From contig JANNBJ010000044.1 in the NCBI GenBank assembly GCA_031385325.1, forward strand, positions 1-64,000: 64,000 nt of DNA. The letters are read 5' to 3'. Below, piece after piece: positions 25,817-34,546 of this stretch (position 1 is the first letter of the stretch; each line of letters opens with the position of its first letter). This DNA is from SYFY01 sp031385325 (GTDB lineage: Bacteria > Pseudomonadota > Gammaproteobacteria > Pseudomonadales > Azotimanducaceae). Below the pieces are notes generated by a model. The model saw nothing but the letters and a program-made list of their open reading frames with translations, ran no database searches and was not told where the DNA came from. Position numbers and translations under genes: made by a program.

Positions 25817-27619
25817 ATGATCGGTACAACCATTGACCAGTACAAGATTCTCGCCCGCATCGGTGGTGGAGGCATGGGCGAGGTTTATCGAGCCCTTGAT
25901 CTCGAATTGCAGCGGGACGTGGCCATCAAGTGTGTACGGCCGGAACTGGCCGACCTCGAGGAAGTAACCAAGCGCTTTCGTAATGAAGCCCGCACCCTGG
26001 CCAGGTTGTCTCACCTGAATATCGCAACCGTGTATCGGTTTTTCACCAACGAGGATCGTTTGTTCCTGGTCATGGAGTACATCGACGGTATCCAGTTCAG
26101 CGGCAAGGCGGCCGATGGCGGACGACTGACCTACAAGGACGCGATTTCGATGATCCGGGATGCGCTGCACGGCCTTGGGTACGCTCACGAAAATGGCGTG
26201 GTGCATCGGGACATCAAGCCCGGCAACCTGATGCTCGATCAGCGTGGCATCGTCAAGGTGCTCGACTTCGGGATTGCCCATCTGATCGGCGGTACGAGAA
26301 TGACGCGCGCCGGCAGCATGGTCGGCACACCGGCTTACATGGCGCCGGAGCAGATTCTTGGCAAACAAGTCGATCAACGTACCGATCTGTATTCGCTCGG
26401 TATCGTGCTGTATGAACTGCTCGCCGGACAGCTGCCGTATCAAGGCGATAGCGAGTTCGAGTTGATGCGCTCGCATCTGGAAAAAGAACCGCCACATCTG
26501 CGCGATATCACCAACCTTGAGATCCCGCTCAAGCTGCAGGAAACCGTCGAACGAGCACTGCACAAGGAAAAGGAAGATCGCTTTCAGTCTGCCGTCGAGT
26601 TCGATGCCGCGCTTGCCGACGTGGTGGAAAGTGAAGGTGCCAAGAGCAGTGGGAGTCGGTCGAAAACGACCGTGTTGCCAGCGCCCACCCAGGGCATGGC
26701 GGATCTCATCCGACCGGTCGCTACAGAAATCAAACGGCGACTGCGACCGCAGCAGATTGCCGTTGGGGCGGGTGTCGCGGCATTGATGCTGGTTGGTGTG
26801 TGGGCTGCTTTTTCGCCGTCGACTCCAGACCCGGCGCCCCAACTGCCCGTTCCGACGGTTTGGTCAAACCAGGGTCAGGTTCCGGGTAGTGCCCCAATGG
26901 GCGGGCAACTGCCGGCTGGTACCGGAGCAGACAATTCATCGCTCGCCGATCCAACGATGATCGGCATGGGTCCGCCGTTGGGCCAATCGGCGACGCCGCC
27001 AACGGGTCCGGTGACTCTGGCGGATGGCACGGTGATCAATCCGGCGCCGAACTCGATGAACGCACCCACGTCGGGCGCTTCTTCGACAATGCCAACACCA
27101 CAGTCGACACAGCCTCAGGGTGTGTCCCCGCAACAGGGTGTGTCCCCGCAACAAAGCAGTCCTGCACCGGTCCGGTCTGTTCCGCCACCTACTCAAACTG
27201 CACGCGCTCGGCAGCCCGCTGCGCGAGCGCCGGAAGTTCAGCGTATTCAGTCGCAGACATCTGCAGCCAGCAGCGGTGCAGTGAAAATCAATGTCCTCAA
27301 GGTGAGCGTTCACGAAAAGCAGGGCAAGGGTCGATTTTCGCGTGATGCCGGCTACAACGGGGCTTTTACGCTGGTTGTGGCGCCTGGCGGCAATCGGAAC
27401 ATCACCGTCGAAGAAGTGGTCGAAGTGCGACGCGATGGTGTGATGGTGAAGCGTGAGGTCGTCAATAGCGCTGTACGCACACCAGGCACGTTCAAGTCCA
27501 AGCAGCGCATTCCGCAAATGAAATCACTGGATGCCGGCACATATGATGTCCAGTTGCTGCTGGTGGTGAACGGGCGCACGGCGGGCAGCCACAAGTGGCG
27601 TGTGAGCGTGGTGGAATAA
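25817..27619 (+). CDS. Transmembrane Hanks-type Ser/Thr protein kinase (STK2)
   Basis: A 600-residue receptor-like kinase with glycine loop IGGGGMGEVYRA (15-26), Lys38, HRDIKPGN near 134, DFG near 154 and GTPAYMAPEQ. A TM segment (QIAVGAGVAALMLVGVWAAF) is near 313-332. Beyond it is a Pro/Gln/Ser-rich stalk containing two copies of QGVSPQ encoded by an 18-bp direct repeat, then a compact C-terminal domain (KINVLKVSVHEKQGKGRFSRDAGYNGAFTLVV onward) of unknown fold ending KWRVSVVE. It is divergent from STK1, with about 150 bp between start codons presumably holding both promoters. Confidence 0.9.
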   Translation: MIGTTIDQYKILARIGGGGMGEVYRALDLELQRDVAIKCVRPELADLEEVTKRFRNEARTLARLSHLNIATVYRFFTNEDRLFLVMEYIDGIQFSGKAADGGRLTYKDAISMIRDALHGLGYAHENGVVHRDIKPGNLMLDQRGIVKVLDFGIAHLIGGTRMTRAGSMVGTPAYMAPEQILGKQVDQRTDLYSLGIVLYELLAGQLPYQGDSEFELMRSHLEKEPPHLRDITNLEIPLKLQETVERALHKEKEDRFQSAVEFDAALADVVESEGAKSSGSRSKTTVLPAPTQGMADLIRPVATEIKRRLRPQQIAVGAGVAALMLVGVWAAFSPSTPDPAPQLPVPTVWSNQGQVPGSAPMGGQLPAGTGADNSSLADPTMIGMGPPLGQSATPPTGPVTLADGTVINPAPNSMNAPTSGASSTMPTPQSTQPQGVSPQQGVSPQQSSPAPVRSVPPPTQTARARQPAARAPEVQRIQSQTSAASSGAVKINVLKVSVHEKQGKGRFSRDAGYNGAFTLVVAPGGNRNITVEEVVEVRRDGVMVKREVVNSAVRTPGTFKSKQRIPQMKSLDAGTYDVQLLLVVNGRTAGSHKWRVSVVE

Positions 27620-27742
27620 CCTGAATGACGCTTTTTCTGTGGCAGCGATCCCGGAATCGCGAACCAGCATTGGAAGTTCTCATCCAGTCAAAGTCCCAGC
27701 CAGTCAAGGTCTCAACAGCGTGCTGAACGAGGGCAGATTTTC

Positions 27743-29857
27743 ATGGCAGACCTGATCGGTCAGATTGTTGGACCCTACCAGATCACCGAACGGCTTGGCC
27801 GTGGTGGCATGGCCGAAGTCTACAAGGCCTTTCACAAGGATCTGGAAGTGTATCGGGCGATCAAGTTCATCCGTCCGGAACTCGGTATGTCGGAGGACTT
27901 TCGCACCCGGTTCCTGAAGGAGGCGCAAGGCGTCGCGCGCCTTCAGCATCCGAACATCATTGGTATTCATGATTTCGGCGCGAGCGAAGATCGTTATTAC
28001 ATGGTCATGGAGCTGGTTGAAGGTCGCTCCCTGAAAGAGATCCTCAAGAACGACGGACAGATGTCCATTGATCGCAGCGTTGCGCTGGTCAAATCCGTCG
28101 CTGGTGCCCTGGCCTACGCCCATGATGCGGGACTGATTCATCGAGACATCAAACCCGACAACATCATGGTGGATTCGCGGGGTCGCCCGGTACTCATGGA
28201 CTTCGGCATTGCGAAGCTGATCACGAGCGACGCCAAGATCACCCAGACCGGGCACCTGATCGGTACACCTGCCTACATGGCGCCTGAACAATCCCGGGCC
28301 CTGGAAGTCGGTCCTGCCACGGATATCTATGCGCTCAGTGTCGTGCTGTTCGAGATGCTGACGGGCCACACTCCGTTTGAAGCCGACACACCGATGGCCG
28401 TGGTGTTGAAGAGTTTGTCAGATCCCATGCCGATGCCTCGTTCCTTCAACGCGAAGATCAGCGAAGAGTTGCAAGGCGTGATCCTGAAGGGTACCGCCAA
28501 GGACATGAAGGATCGTTACCCGAGCGCGATGGAGTTCAGTGCTGCGCTCGATCGGGCCATGGACCGCATTCAGGCGACGATGGACAAAACCGTGGTGCTG
28601 CCGCCGCCCAAGCCTGATGTTGTACCAGGCAGCAATCGGTTGGCGCTGGTTGCTGTATTGGCCGTGCTGTTTTTGGGTAGCGCGTTCGCCGCATGGATCT
28701 ATCTCAAGCCCAGCACCCCGGCTACAGTGGACGCAGATACTTCACTGACTGTTGAACCTCAAACAGCGCAACGCAGCAACGACGCTCAGGTCAAGCCAGG
28801 CAACGACAAAACGTCCGACACGAAGAAGGCAGAGTTTTCGAAAGCAAGGGACAGTGTTGTTCAGGCGGTGACGGCACCGGAGGTCGAAGCGACTCAAGTG
28901 CAGCCGTCTGCAACGGTTGTTGATACTGCAGAAGTCGAATCACCGGTGACAACCCCGCCGGTACCCATCGTCGCCGCGCCTGATCCTGAAAAAAAACGCC
29001 TGGCTGAGACTGCCCGAGCCGAAGAAGACGCACGCGTTCGTAGGGAAGAGGATGCGCGAGTCATTGCCGAGAGGGCTGCCGAGGAGAAGCGAAAGGAAGA
29101 AACCAGGCAGAAGGCAGCGCAGGCAGCCGCTGCAAGTGATGCGAAGAATCTCGTCCCGCGCGCGAAACCTGCGATGGTGTCCATTGCTGGCGGCTCATTC
29201 AGCATGGGTTGTAGTGCACCAGATATGGCCTGTCTGGAAGCAGAGAAGCCGGTGCATACCGTCAAGGTGAAATCGTTCAGGCTGAGCAAGCATGAAGTAA
29301 CGTTTGATCAGTATGACGCTTTCGCTACCGCGACCGGTCGGGCGAAACCTGACGACAAGGGTTGGGGGCGTGGCAATCGACCCGTGATCAATGTGAACTG
29401 GGAAGATGCGAATGCGTTTGTCACCTGGCTTGCAAAACAGACCGGCGAACCCTTTCGATTGCCGACCGAGGCAGAATGGGAGTACGCCGCGCGTGGTGGC
29501 ACCAACACGGTTTATCTCTGGGGCAATGAGGTTGGATTTGGCCTTGCCAACTGCACCGGCTGCGGGAGTAATTTTGATGGTGATCGCACCTCACCCGTGG
29601 GTACCTTTGCGGCCAGCAAGTTTGGATTGCATGACATGCATGGCAATGTCTGGGAGTGGGTGCAGGATTGCTGGCAGGAAGGTTATGCAGGCGCCCCAAC
29701 TGATGGTTCGGCGCGCATGACCGGCAATTGCTCATCGCGAATATTGCGTGGTGGCTCGTGGCTCAACAATCCGTCGTACCTGCGGATTGCCTATCGCAAC
29801 TGGCTGTCGTCAAATCTGCGCGATGTGAATACCGGCTTTCGGGTAGCGAGGGATTAA
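27743..29857 (+). CDS. Ser/Thr kinase fused to SUMF1/FGE-like domain (STK3)
   Basis: A 704-residue kinase. The N-terminal domain is colinear with STK1 (Lys41, HRD 133-135, DFG 153-155). A TM helix (LALVAVLAVLFLGSAFAAWIYL, near 297-318) is followed by a charged Glu/Arg-rich stretch (about 410-465). The rest is a complete formylglycine-generating-enzyme-type C-lectin fold domain: MVSIAGGSFSMGC, HEVTFDQYDAFA, RLPTEAEWEYAARGG, NVWEWVQDCW, RILRGGSWLNNPSYLRIAYRN. The paired active-site Cys of true FGE (RGGSxxC region) are replaced here, so this is probably a non-catalytic ligand-binding sensor. It begins 123 bp after STK2. Confidence 0.9.
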   Translation: MADLIGQIVGPYQITERLGRGGMAEVYKAFHKDLEVYRAIKFIRPELGMSEDFRTRFLKEAQGVARLQHPNIIGIHDFGASEDRYYMVMELVEGRSLKEILKNDGQMSIDRSVALVKSVAGALAYAHDAGLIHRDIKPDNIMVDSRGRPVLMDFGIAKLITSDAKITQTGHLIGTPAYMAPEQSRALEVGPATDIYALSVVLFEMLTGHTPFEADTPMAVVLKSLSDPMPMPRSFNAKISEELQGVILKGTAKDMKDRYPSAMEFSAALDRAMDRIQATMDKTVVLPPPKPDVVPGSNRLALVAVLAVLFLGSAFAAWIYLKPSTPATVDADTSLTVEPQTAQRSNDAQVKPGNDKTSDTKKAEFSKARDSVVQAVTAPEVEATQVQPSATVVDTAEVESPVTTPPVPIVAAPDPEKKRLAETARAEEDARVRREEDARVIAERAAEEKRKEETRQKAAQAAAASDAKNLVPRAKPAMVSIAGGSFSMGCSAPDMACLEAEKPVHTVKVKSFRLSKHEVTFDQYDAFATATGRAKPDDKGWGRGNRPVINVNWEDANAFVTWLAKQTGEPFRLPTEAEWEYAARGGTNTVYLWGNEVGFGLANCTGCGSNFDGDRTSPVGTFAASKFGLHDMHGNVWEWVQDCWQEGYAGAPTDGSARMTGNCSSRILRGGSWLNNPSYLRIAYRNWLSSNLRDVNTGFRVARD

Positions 29858-29979
29858 TGACAGCCAACTCCCGGTGGTCGTTGGCCGACGGATTTGTCGG
29901 TAGTGTTAGTCTTCGACAGGCATGAGGAAACAGACCCGCGATCGGGAGATCGCTCCCAGAGGTTACGAGAGAGGCATCC

Positions 29980-30363
29980 ATGGCCATCCAGTTTGAAGCT
30001 GATTTTACGTGCATCGCATCGGTTCTGTGGGCCATCGTCGGCGCGCCTGGGCGCAGTGACTGGGTGCCGGGTGTGACGGCTTGTCAGCTCGACGGTGATG
30101 TTCGACGCATGACCATGTCCGGGGCAGGTGAGGTTGCCGAGAGAATCCATCGGATTGATGACGAAGCCATGTGCATTGAGTACGGTGTGATCGAATCACG
30201 GCCACCACTCAAGGCGCACCGTGCATCCATACGCCTCGAATCGATTCCGTCAGGAACTCGCCTGACATGGCAGACGGAAGTTGAACCGGTGGCGGTTGAG
30301 CCGTTTATTCGCAGGGCGATGGAGGCTTCTGTTCAGCAGCTGCGCAAGATGGTCGAAGGGTAG
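29980..30363 (+). CDS. SRPBCC-family (polyketide cyclase/START-like) protein
   Basis: A 127-residue cytosolic protein whose opening FEADFTCIASVLWAIVGAPGRSDWVPGVTACQLDGDVRRMTM and later HRIDDEAMCIEYGVIESRPPLKAHRASIRLESIPSGTRLTWQTEVEP fit the helix-grip SRPBCC fold. Such proteins bind hydrophobic ligands in an internal cavity; no ligand can be named. It lies 122 bp downstream of STK3 and faces gdhA, with a hairpin in the short convergent gap. Confidence 0.75.
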   Translation: MAIQFEADFTCIASVLWAIVGAPGRSDWVPGVTACQLDGDVRRMTMSGAGEVAERIHRIDDEAMCIEYGVIESRPPLKAHRASIRLESIPSGTRLTWQTEVEPVAVEPFIRRAMEASVQQLRKMVEG

Positions 30364-30365
30364 AG

Positions 30366-30390
30366 GCCACCGCACCGCAGCAGCGGTGGC
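30366..30390. terminator. Hairpin between convergent SRPBCC and gdhA genes
   Basis: Perfect 8-bp GC-rich stem (GCCACCGC at 30366-30373 with GCGGTGGC at 30383-30390, 9-nt loop) directly after the SRPBCC stop codon, in the 49-bp gap between convergent genes. The T-tract is short, so it is a candidate bidirectional terminator rather than a classical one. Confidence 0.4.
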
Positions 30391-30412
30391 GCCCTGTTTC
30401 ACCAGATCAGGC

Positions 30413-31762
30413 TCACATCACGCCGTATGCCAACATCGCGCTGGCTACTTTCACGAAACCGGCCACGTTGGCACCCTTGAAGTAGTCGATGCCATCTTGG
30501 GTTTCACCGTACTGCACACACTGTTCGTGGATGCGCTTCATGATGACCTTCAGGCGTTGATCAACTTCTTCGCGGTCCCACGAGATTCGCAGACTGTTCT
30601 GACTCATTTCCAGCCCGGATACTGCGACCCCCCCCGCGTTGGCGGCCTTCGATGGCGCGTGCAGGACTTTGGCCTTGCGCAGAATGGCGATCGACTCGGG
30701 ATCAGTTGGCATATTGGCACCTTCAGAGATAGCCTTGCAGCCGCCGTTGATGAGCGCTCTGGCATCCGCAGCCTCGATCTCGTTCTGCGTGGCGCAGGGG
30801 AAGGCGAGATCACACGGTACTGCCCATGGACGCTTGCCGTCGTGGTATTCGCCGCCGAATTTCTCAACATATTCCTTGATGCGGCCGCGCGCGACGTTTT
30901 TAAGATAGTGCACCCAGGCAAGCTTCTCTGCGTTGATGCCGGTCTTGTCGTAAATGAAACCGTCCGAGTCCGACATCGTTACAACTTTGGCGCCGAGCTG
31001 ATTCAGTTTTTCCACGGTATACGTCGCGACGTTGCCGGAGCCTGATACCAGGCAGGTGCGGCCCTCGAGGCTCTCACCCCTGTGAGCCATCATGTTTTGC
31101 ATCATGTACACCGCGCCATACCCTGTGGCTTCCGTACGGATCTGGCTACCACCGAATTCAAGCGCCTTGCCGGTGAGCACCCCCTCAAAGCGATTCACGA
31201 GGCGTTTGTACTGGCCGAACATGTAACCCACTTCGCGGGCACCAACACCGATGTCACCAGCGGGTACGTCAGTATCCGGGCCGATGTGGCGAGACAGTTC
31301 AGTCATGAATGCCTGGCAGAAGCGCATGACTTCAGCGTCGCTCTTGCCCTTCGGATTGAAGTCGGAGCCACCTTTGGCGCCTCCCATCGGCAGGCTGGTG
31401 AGGCTGTTCTTGAACGTCTGCTCAAAGCCGAGAAACTTGAGAATGCTCTGGTTCACGGAGGGGTGAAACCGGATGCCGCCTTTGTATGGACCAATCGCAT
31501 TATTCCACTGGATTCGCATCCCACGATTCACACGCACATGGCCGGCATCGTCCTGCCAGCTGACCCTGAAGATGACGATGCGATCAGGTTCGGAAAGGCG
31601 CTCAAGGATCTGCATCTCCTTGTAGTGTGGTTTGTCGGCGATGAACGGGATGATGTCGGTGGCGACTTCATGTACCGCCTGATGAAATTCGGTTTCATTC
31701 GGATTGCGCCGGATCAATCCCTGCATGAAGTGTTCAATCGCCTCGTCGTGCGTGCTCATCAT
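30413..31762 (-). CDS. gdhA: NADP-specific glutamate dehydrogenase
   Basis: A 449-residue hexameric-type GDH catalysing 2-oxoglutarate + NH4+ + NADPH to glutamate. Landmarks: RNPNETEFHQAVHEV near the N-terminus, GGIRFHPSVNQSILKFLGFEQTFKNSLTSLPMGGAKGGSDFNPKGKSD (substrate Lys residues), DVPAGDIGVGAREVGYMFGQYKRL, GSGNVATYTVEKL nucleotide fold, and NAGGVAVSGLEMSQNS. Start at 31762 or 31759 (double ATG) with GGAAGGAAG upstream. It is transcribed divergently from the redox cluster at 31981. A second, unrelated-size NAD-dependent GDH is encoded at 59021-63751. Confidence 0.95.
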   Translation of the reverse strand: MMSTHDEAIEHFMQGLIRRNPNETEFHQAVHEVATDIIPFIADKPHYKEMQILERLSEPDRIVIFRVSWQDDAGHVRVNRGMRIQWNNAIGPYKGGIRFHPSVNQSILKFLGFEQTFKNSLTSLPMGGAKGGSDFNPKGKSDAEVMRFCQAFMTELSRHIGPDTDVPAGDIGVGAREVGYMFGQYKRLVNRFEGVLTGKALEFGGSQIRTEATGYGAVYMMQNMMAHRGESLEGRTCLVSGSGNVATYTVEKLNQLGAKVVTMSDSDGFIYDKTGINAEKLAWVHYLKNVARGRIKEYVEKFGGEYHDGKRPWAVPCDLAFPCATQNEIEAADARALINGGCKAISEGANMPTDPESIAILRKAKVLHAPSKAANAGGVAVSGLEMSQNSLRISWDREEVDQRLKVIMKRIHEQCVQYGETQDGIDYFKGANVAGFVKVASAMLAYGVM

Positions 31763-31918
31763 TGGTGCTTCCTTCCGTGTGTGTAGAACCCGTTTGTTCA
31801 CGTCAAGCGTACTCCCGGAAAGCCCGCGTGAACCAGTCGCCGGGAAGACATCCGTAGTTAATGGACACGAACGTAAGTAATTCGAGCGGAGACTTTTGTG
31901 GGTTACGCCGATTCAGAC

Positions 31919-31946
31919 TTCACACGGAGCGCTCAGTGAGTAGACT
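31919..31946 (+). promoter_or_regulatory. Candidate sigma70-type promoter of the redox cluster
   Basis: TTCACA (31919-31924) and TAGACT (31941-31946) are spaced 16 bp apart and lie 35 bp before the ATG of the 853-residue flavo-iron-sulfur protein, the first gene of the multiheme cluster. The match to -35/-10 consensus is moderate, and no operator could be recognised in the rest of the 218-bp divergent spacer. Confidence 0.35.
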
Positions 31947-31980
31947 GTGACGGGTCGGGGGATGCAGGGAGCAGTCCGGA

Positions 31981-34542
31981 ATGACACCGGGCCAAGAAGG
32001 CAATAACAACCATTATCATGTCGCTATCGTCGGCTCAGGTCCTGGTGGTCTGAGCGCGGCGGCGCGAGCACAGTTCCATGATCGCCAGTCAGGTGCCAGC
32101 CGGGCGACGCATATTCTGCTCGAAGGATTCAGCGCGCACGCCAAGACCATTCAGCAGTATCAGAAGGGCAAGCACGTGATGGCTGAGCCCGGGTTTCTCG
32201 ATCTGCGCAGTGACTTCAATTTTCAGGCCGGAACCCGCGAGTCGATTCTTGGCGGTTGGCAGGATGGGCTCGCAGCGCAAGGCGTGAACGTCCGCTATGG
32301 CGCAGAGGTGACCAGGGTCACCTGCCAGGACCACCTGTTCACCGTGTACATCGCAGATGGCACCACGGTGACCGCAGACAACGTGATTCTTGGCATTGGC
32401 ACTGCCGGCAACCCGCGCAAACTGGGTGCACCGGGTGAAAATCTCCTGCTGGTGCAGTACCAGCTTGATGATCCGGATGAATTCAAAGGCGAAACCATCA
32501 TTGTGGTTGGCGCAGGCGACGCAGCCATCGAAAACGCGATCGGTCTGTCAAAACAGAACCGCATCATCATCGTCAATCGTGGCGCCGAATTCAGTCGTGC
32601 AAAGGATGGCAACCTCAATGCCGTACTCGCGGCGATCAATAATCCCAATCTGCCGTTTGACTGCCTGTATGAAAGCGGCATCAAGGAAGTGGTTGAGACA
32701 CCGGACGGACCGACGCCGATTTCTGTCACGTTCAATACGCCGGAAGGCGAAAAGGTCGTTCCTTCCCATCGTGTGATTGCCCGCCTTGGCGGTGTGCCAC
32801 CCCGCAAGTTCGTTGAGGCCGTCGGTGTGGTGTTCCCGAATGACAAGCCCGATGCGATCCCGGAGCTGTCGCGCACCTACGAAACCAATGTCAAAGGTCT
32901 CTACATCATCGGTGCGCTGGCTGGTTATCCGCTGATCAAGCAGGCGATGAACCAGGGCTACGACGTGGTCGAGTTCATCCGCGGCAACATGGTCAAGCCA
33001 GCCGATCATCCGCTGCTTGAATACCAGTTCCACAGCATGCCGTTCATGCGCGAAGTGGACGATCTGCTGACGCTGTTTCAGCAACGTATTCCGATGTTCA
33101 AACAGCTGAATTCATTGACATTCCGTGAGCTGCTGATTGAAAGCAATGTCATGGTCTCCTATCCACCAGGTGCGCTCCTGGAAGAGGCTCAGGAAAAACT
33201 TGCTGAACTGAAGCAGAAGCTTGCTGACAAGAACCCTCAGCCGCGTATGGCCAACCTCATTCGTGAAGGTGACTTCCTGTACCGGCAGGGTGAATACGCA
33301 GCCTCTTTTTTCACCATCATCGAAGGCGAAGTCAGCCTCGAAGATGATGGTGTCACCCGCACGCTGGAACGCGGCCAGTTCTTTGGTGAATCGAGCCTGA
33401 TCAGTGGCAGGCCGCGCATCGACAGCGCGAAGGCCGGGGCTGGTTGCATCCTGATCGAAACACCGCGTCGAACCATGGTGAAACTGCTCAACTCCAATGA
33501 AGAGGTGCGGGCCGGCGTCGACTGGATTTTTGTGGTGCGCGAACTGCGACGTCACTTTGCTCCCGATGCCACCTTCGCAGAGCTTCGGGATATCGCGCTG
33601 GCCTGTCCGATCCGGCAATTCAAAGCCGGGCAGGCGCTCTACAAACAGAACGATCTGGGTGCAGTGATGCATCTGGTGCGGCGTGGATCGATCACGTTGA
33701 CTCGGGCTGCTGACCAAAAGGCTGAAGCTGGGCGCGCCGATACGCTGGTTGCGGAACTGCGCTCTGGCGAACTGGTGGGGCAGATGGCGCTGATGGGTGA
33801 TTCGGTGCGGCGGGAAACTGCCACCGCTACGGTTGCTACCGAAACCATCGAAATCGATCGCAAGAATTTCCTCGCCTTGATGAGCAAACGTGGTGCCAAG
33901 GTAGAAAGCCTGCAGCAACGTGTCAGCGAAAGCCTGCTGGCAGTATCGCAGATGGAAGTGCGGCAGGAATCGAGCGGACTCATGCGTTTCCTCATGGGCC
34001 AGGGTCTGGGTGAAGCGACCGATACCCTGATCATCGACGAAGCACTGTGTGTGGGCTGTGATAACTGCGAGAAGGCCTGCGCGGAAACCCATGGCGGGGT
34101 GTCACGGCTGCAGCGCAGCGCCGGCGCAACGTTTGCGCGGGTCCATGTGCCGATTGCGTGCCGACACTGTGAACATCCGCACTGCATGAAGGACTGTCCT
34201 CCCAATGCACTCCAGCGTGGTGTGGATGGTGAGGTATTCATCAATGATTCCTGCATCGGTTGCGGGAACTGCGAAAAGAACTGTCCCTACGGGGTCATCA
34301 AGCTGGCTTATCCTGCGCCGAAAAAACCACGGTTGTTGCAGTGGATCCTGCTCGGTCTTGGCAGCGGACCAGGTGAAGAGCCGGGTTACGAACCCACCAA
34401 GGAATCCAAGTCGCGTGGCAAACGGGCCGTCAAATGTGACGCCTGCATCAACCAGAAGACGGGGCCGGCCTGCGTAGCGGCGTGTCCGACTGGCGCCGCC
34501 AAGCGGCTCTCGCCCGATCAGTTCATCGAGCTGCTGGGGTAA
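31981..34542 (+). CDS. Flavoprotein / double cNMP-binding / 4x[4Fe-4S] fusion protein
   Basis: An 853-residue cytoplasmic fusion with no TM segment. Residues 12-345: two-dinucleotide-fold pyridine-nucleotide oxidoreductase (FAD motif GSGPGG 18-23; NAD(P) motif VVGAGDAAIENA near 175; GALAGYPLIKQAMNQG), lacking the CxxC of thioredoxin reductase. Residues about 415-500 and 530-640: two CRP-type cyclic-nucleotide domains (FGESSLISGRPR; VGQMALMGDSVRRETATA). Residues about 690-840: polyferredoxin with CVGCDNCEKAC, CRHCEHPHCMKDC, CIGCGNCEKNC and CDACINQKTGPACVAAC, enough for four [4Fe-4S] clusters. It likely takes electrons from NAD(P)H and passes them to the membrane protein encoded 4 bp downstream, perhaps gated by a nucleotide ligand. 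Confidence 0.85.
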   Translation: MTPGQEGNNNHYHVAIVGSGPGGLSAAARAQFHDRQSGASRATHILLEGFSAHAKTIQQYQKGKHVMAEPGFLDLRSDFNFQAGTRESILGGWQDGLAAQGVNVRYGAEVTRVTCQDHLFTVYIADGTTVTADNVILGIGTAGNPRKLGAPGENLLLVQYQLDDPDEFKGETIIVVGAGDAAIENAIGLSKQNRIIIVNRGAEFSRAKDGNLNAVLAAINNPNLPFDCLYESGIKEVVETPDGPTPISVTFNTPEGEKVVPSHRVIARLGGVPPRKFVEAVGVVFPNDKPDAIPELSRTYETNVKGLYIIGALAGYPLIKQAMNQGYDVVEFIRGNMVKPADHPLLEYQFHSMPFMREVDDLLTLFQQRIPMFKQLNSLTFRELLIESNVMVSYPPGALLEEAQEKLAELKQKLADKNPQPRMANLIREGDFLYRQGEYAASFFTIIEGEVSLEDDGVTRTLERGQFFGESSLISGRPRIDSAKAGAGCILIETPRRTMVKLLNSNEEVRAGVDWIFVVRELRRHFAPDATFAELRDIALACPIRQFKAGQALYKQNDLGAVMHLVRRGSITLTRAADQKAEAGRADTLVAELRSGELVGQMALMGDSVRRETATATVATETIEIDRKNFLALMSKRGAKVESLQQRVSESLLAVSQMEVRQESSGLMRFLMGQGLGEATDTLIIDEALCVGCDNCEKACAETHGGVSRLQRSAGATFARVHVPIACRHCEHPHCMKDCPPNALQRGVDGEVFINDSCIGCGNCEKNCPYGVIKLAYPAPKKPRLLQWILLGLGSGPGEEPGYEPTKESKSRGKRAVKCDACINQKTGPACVAACPTGAAKRLSPDQFIELLG

Positions 34543-34546
34543 GACG

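Noticed and set aside
27118..27160. Copy of the dispersed GTGTGTCC repeat inside the STK2 gene
   Set aside because: The shared GGGTGTGTCCCCG string is short and is explained by an in-frame 18-bp direct repeat encoding QGVSPQ; no element ends are present.
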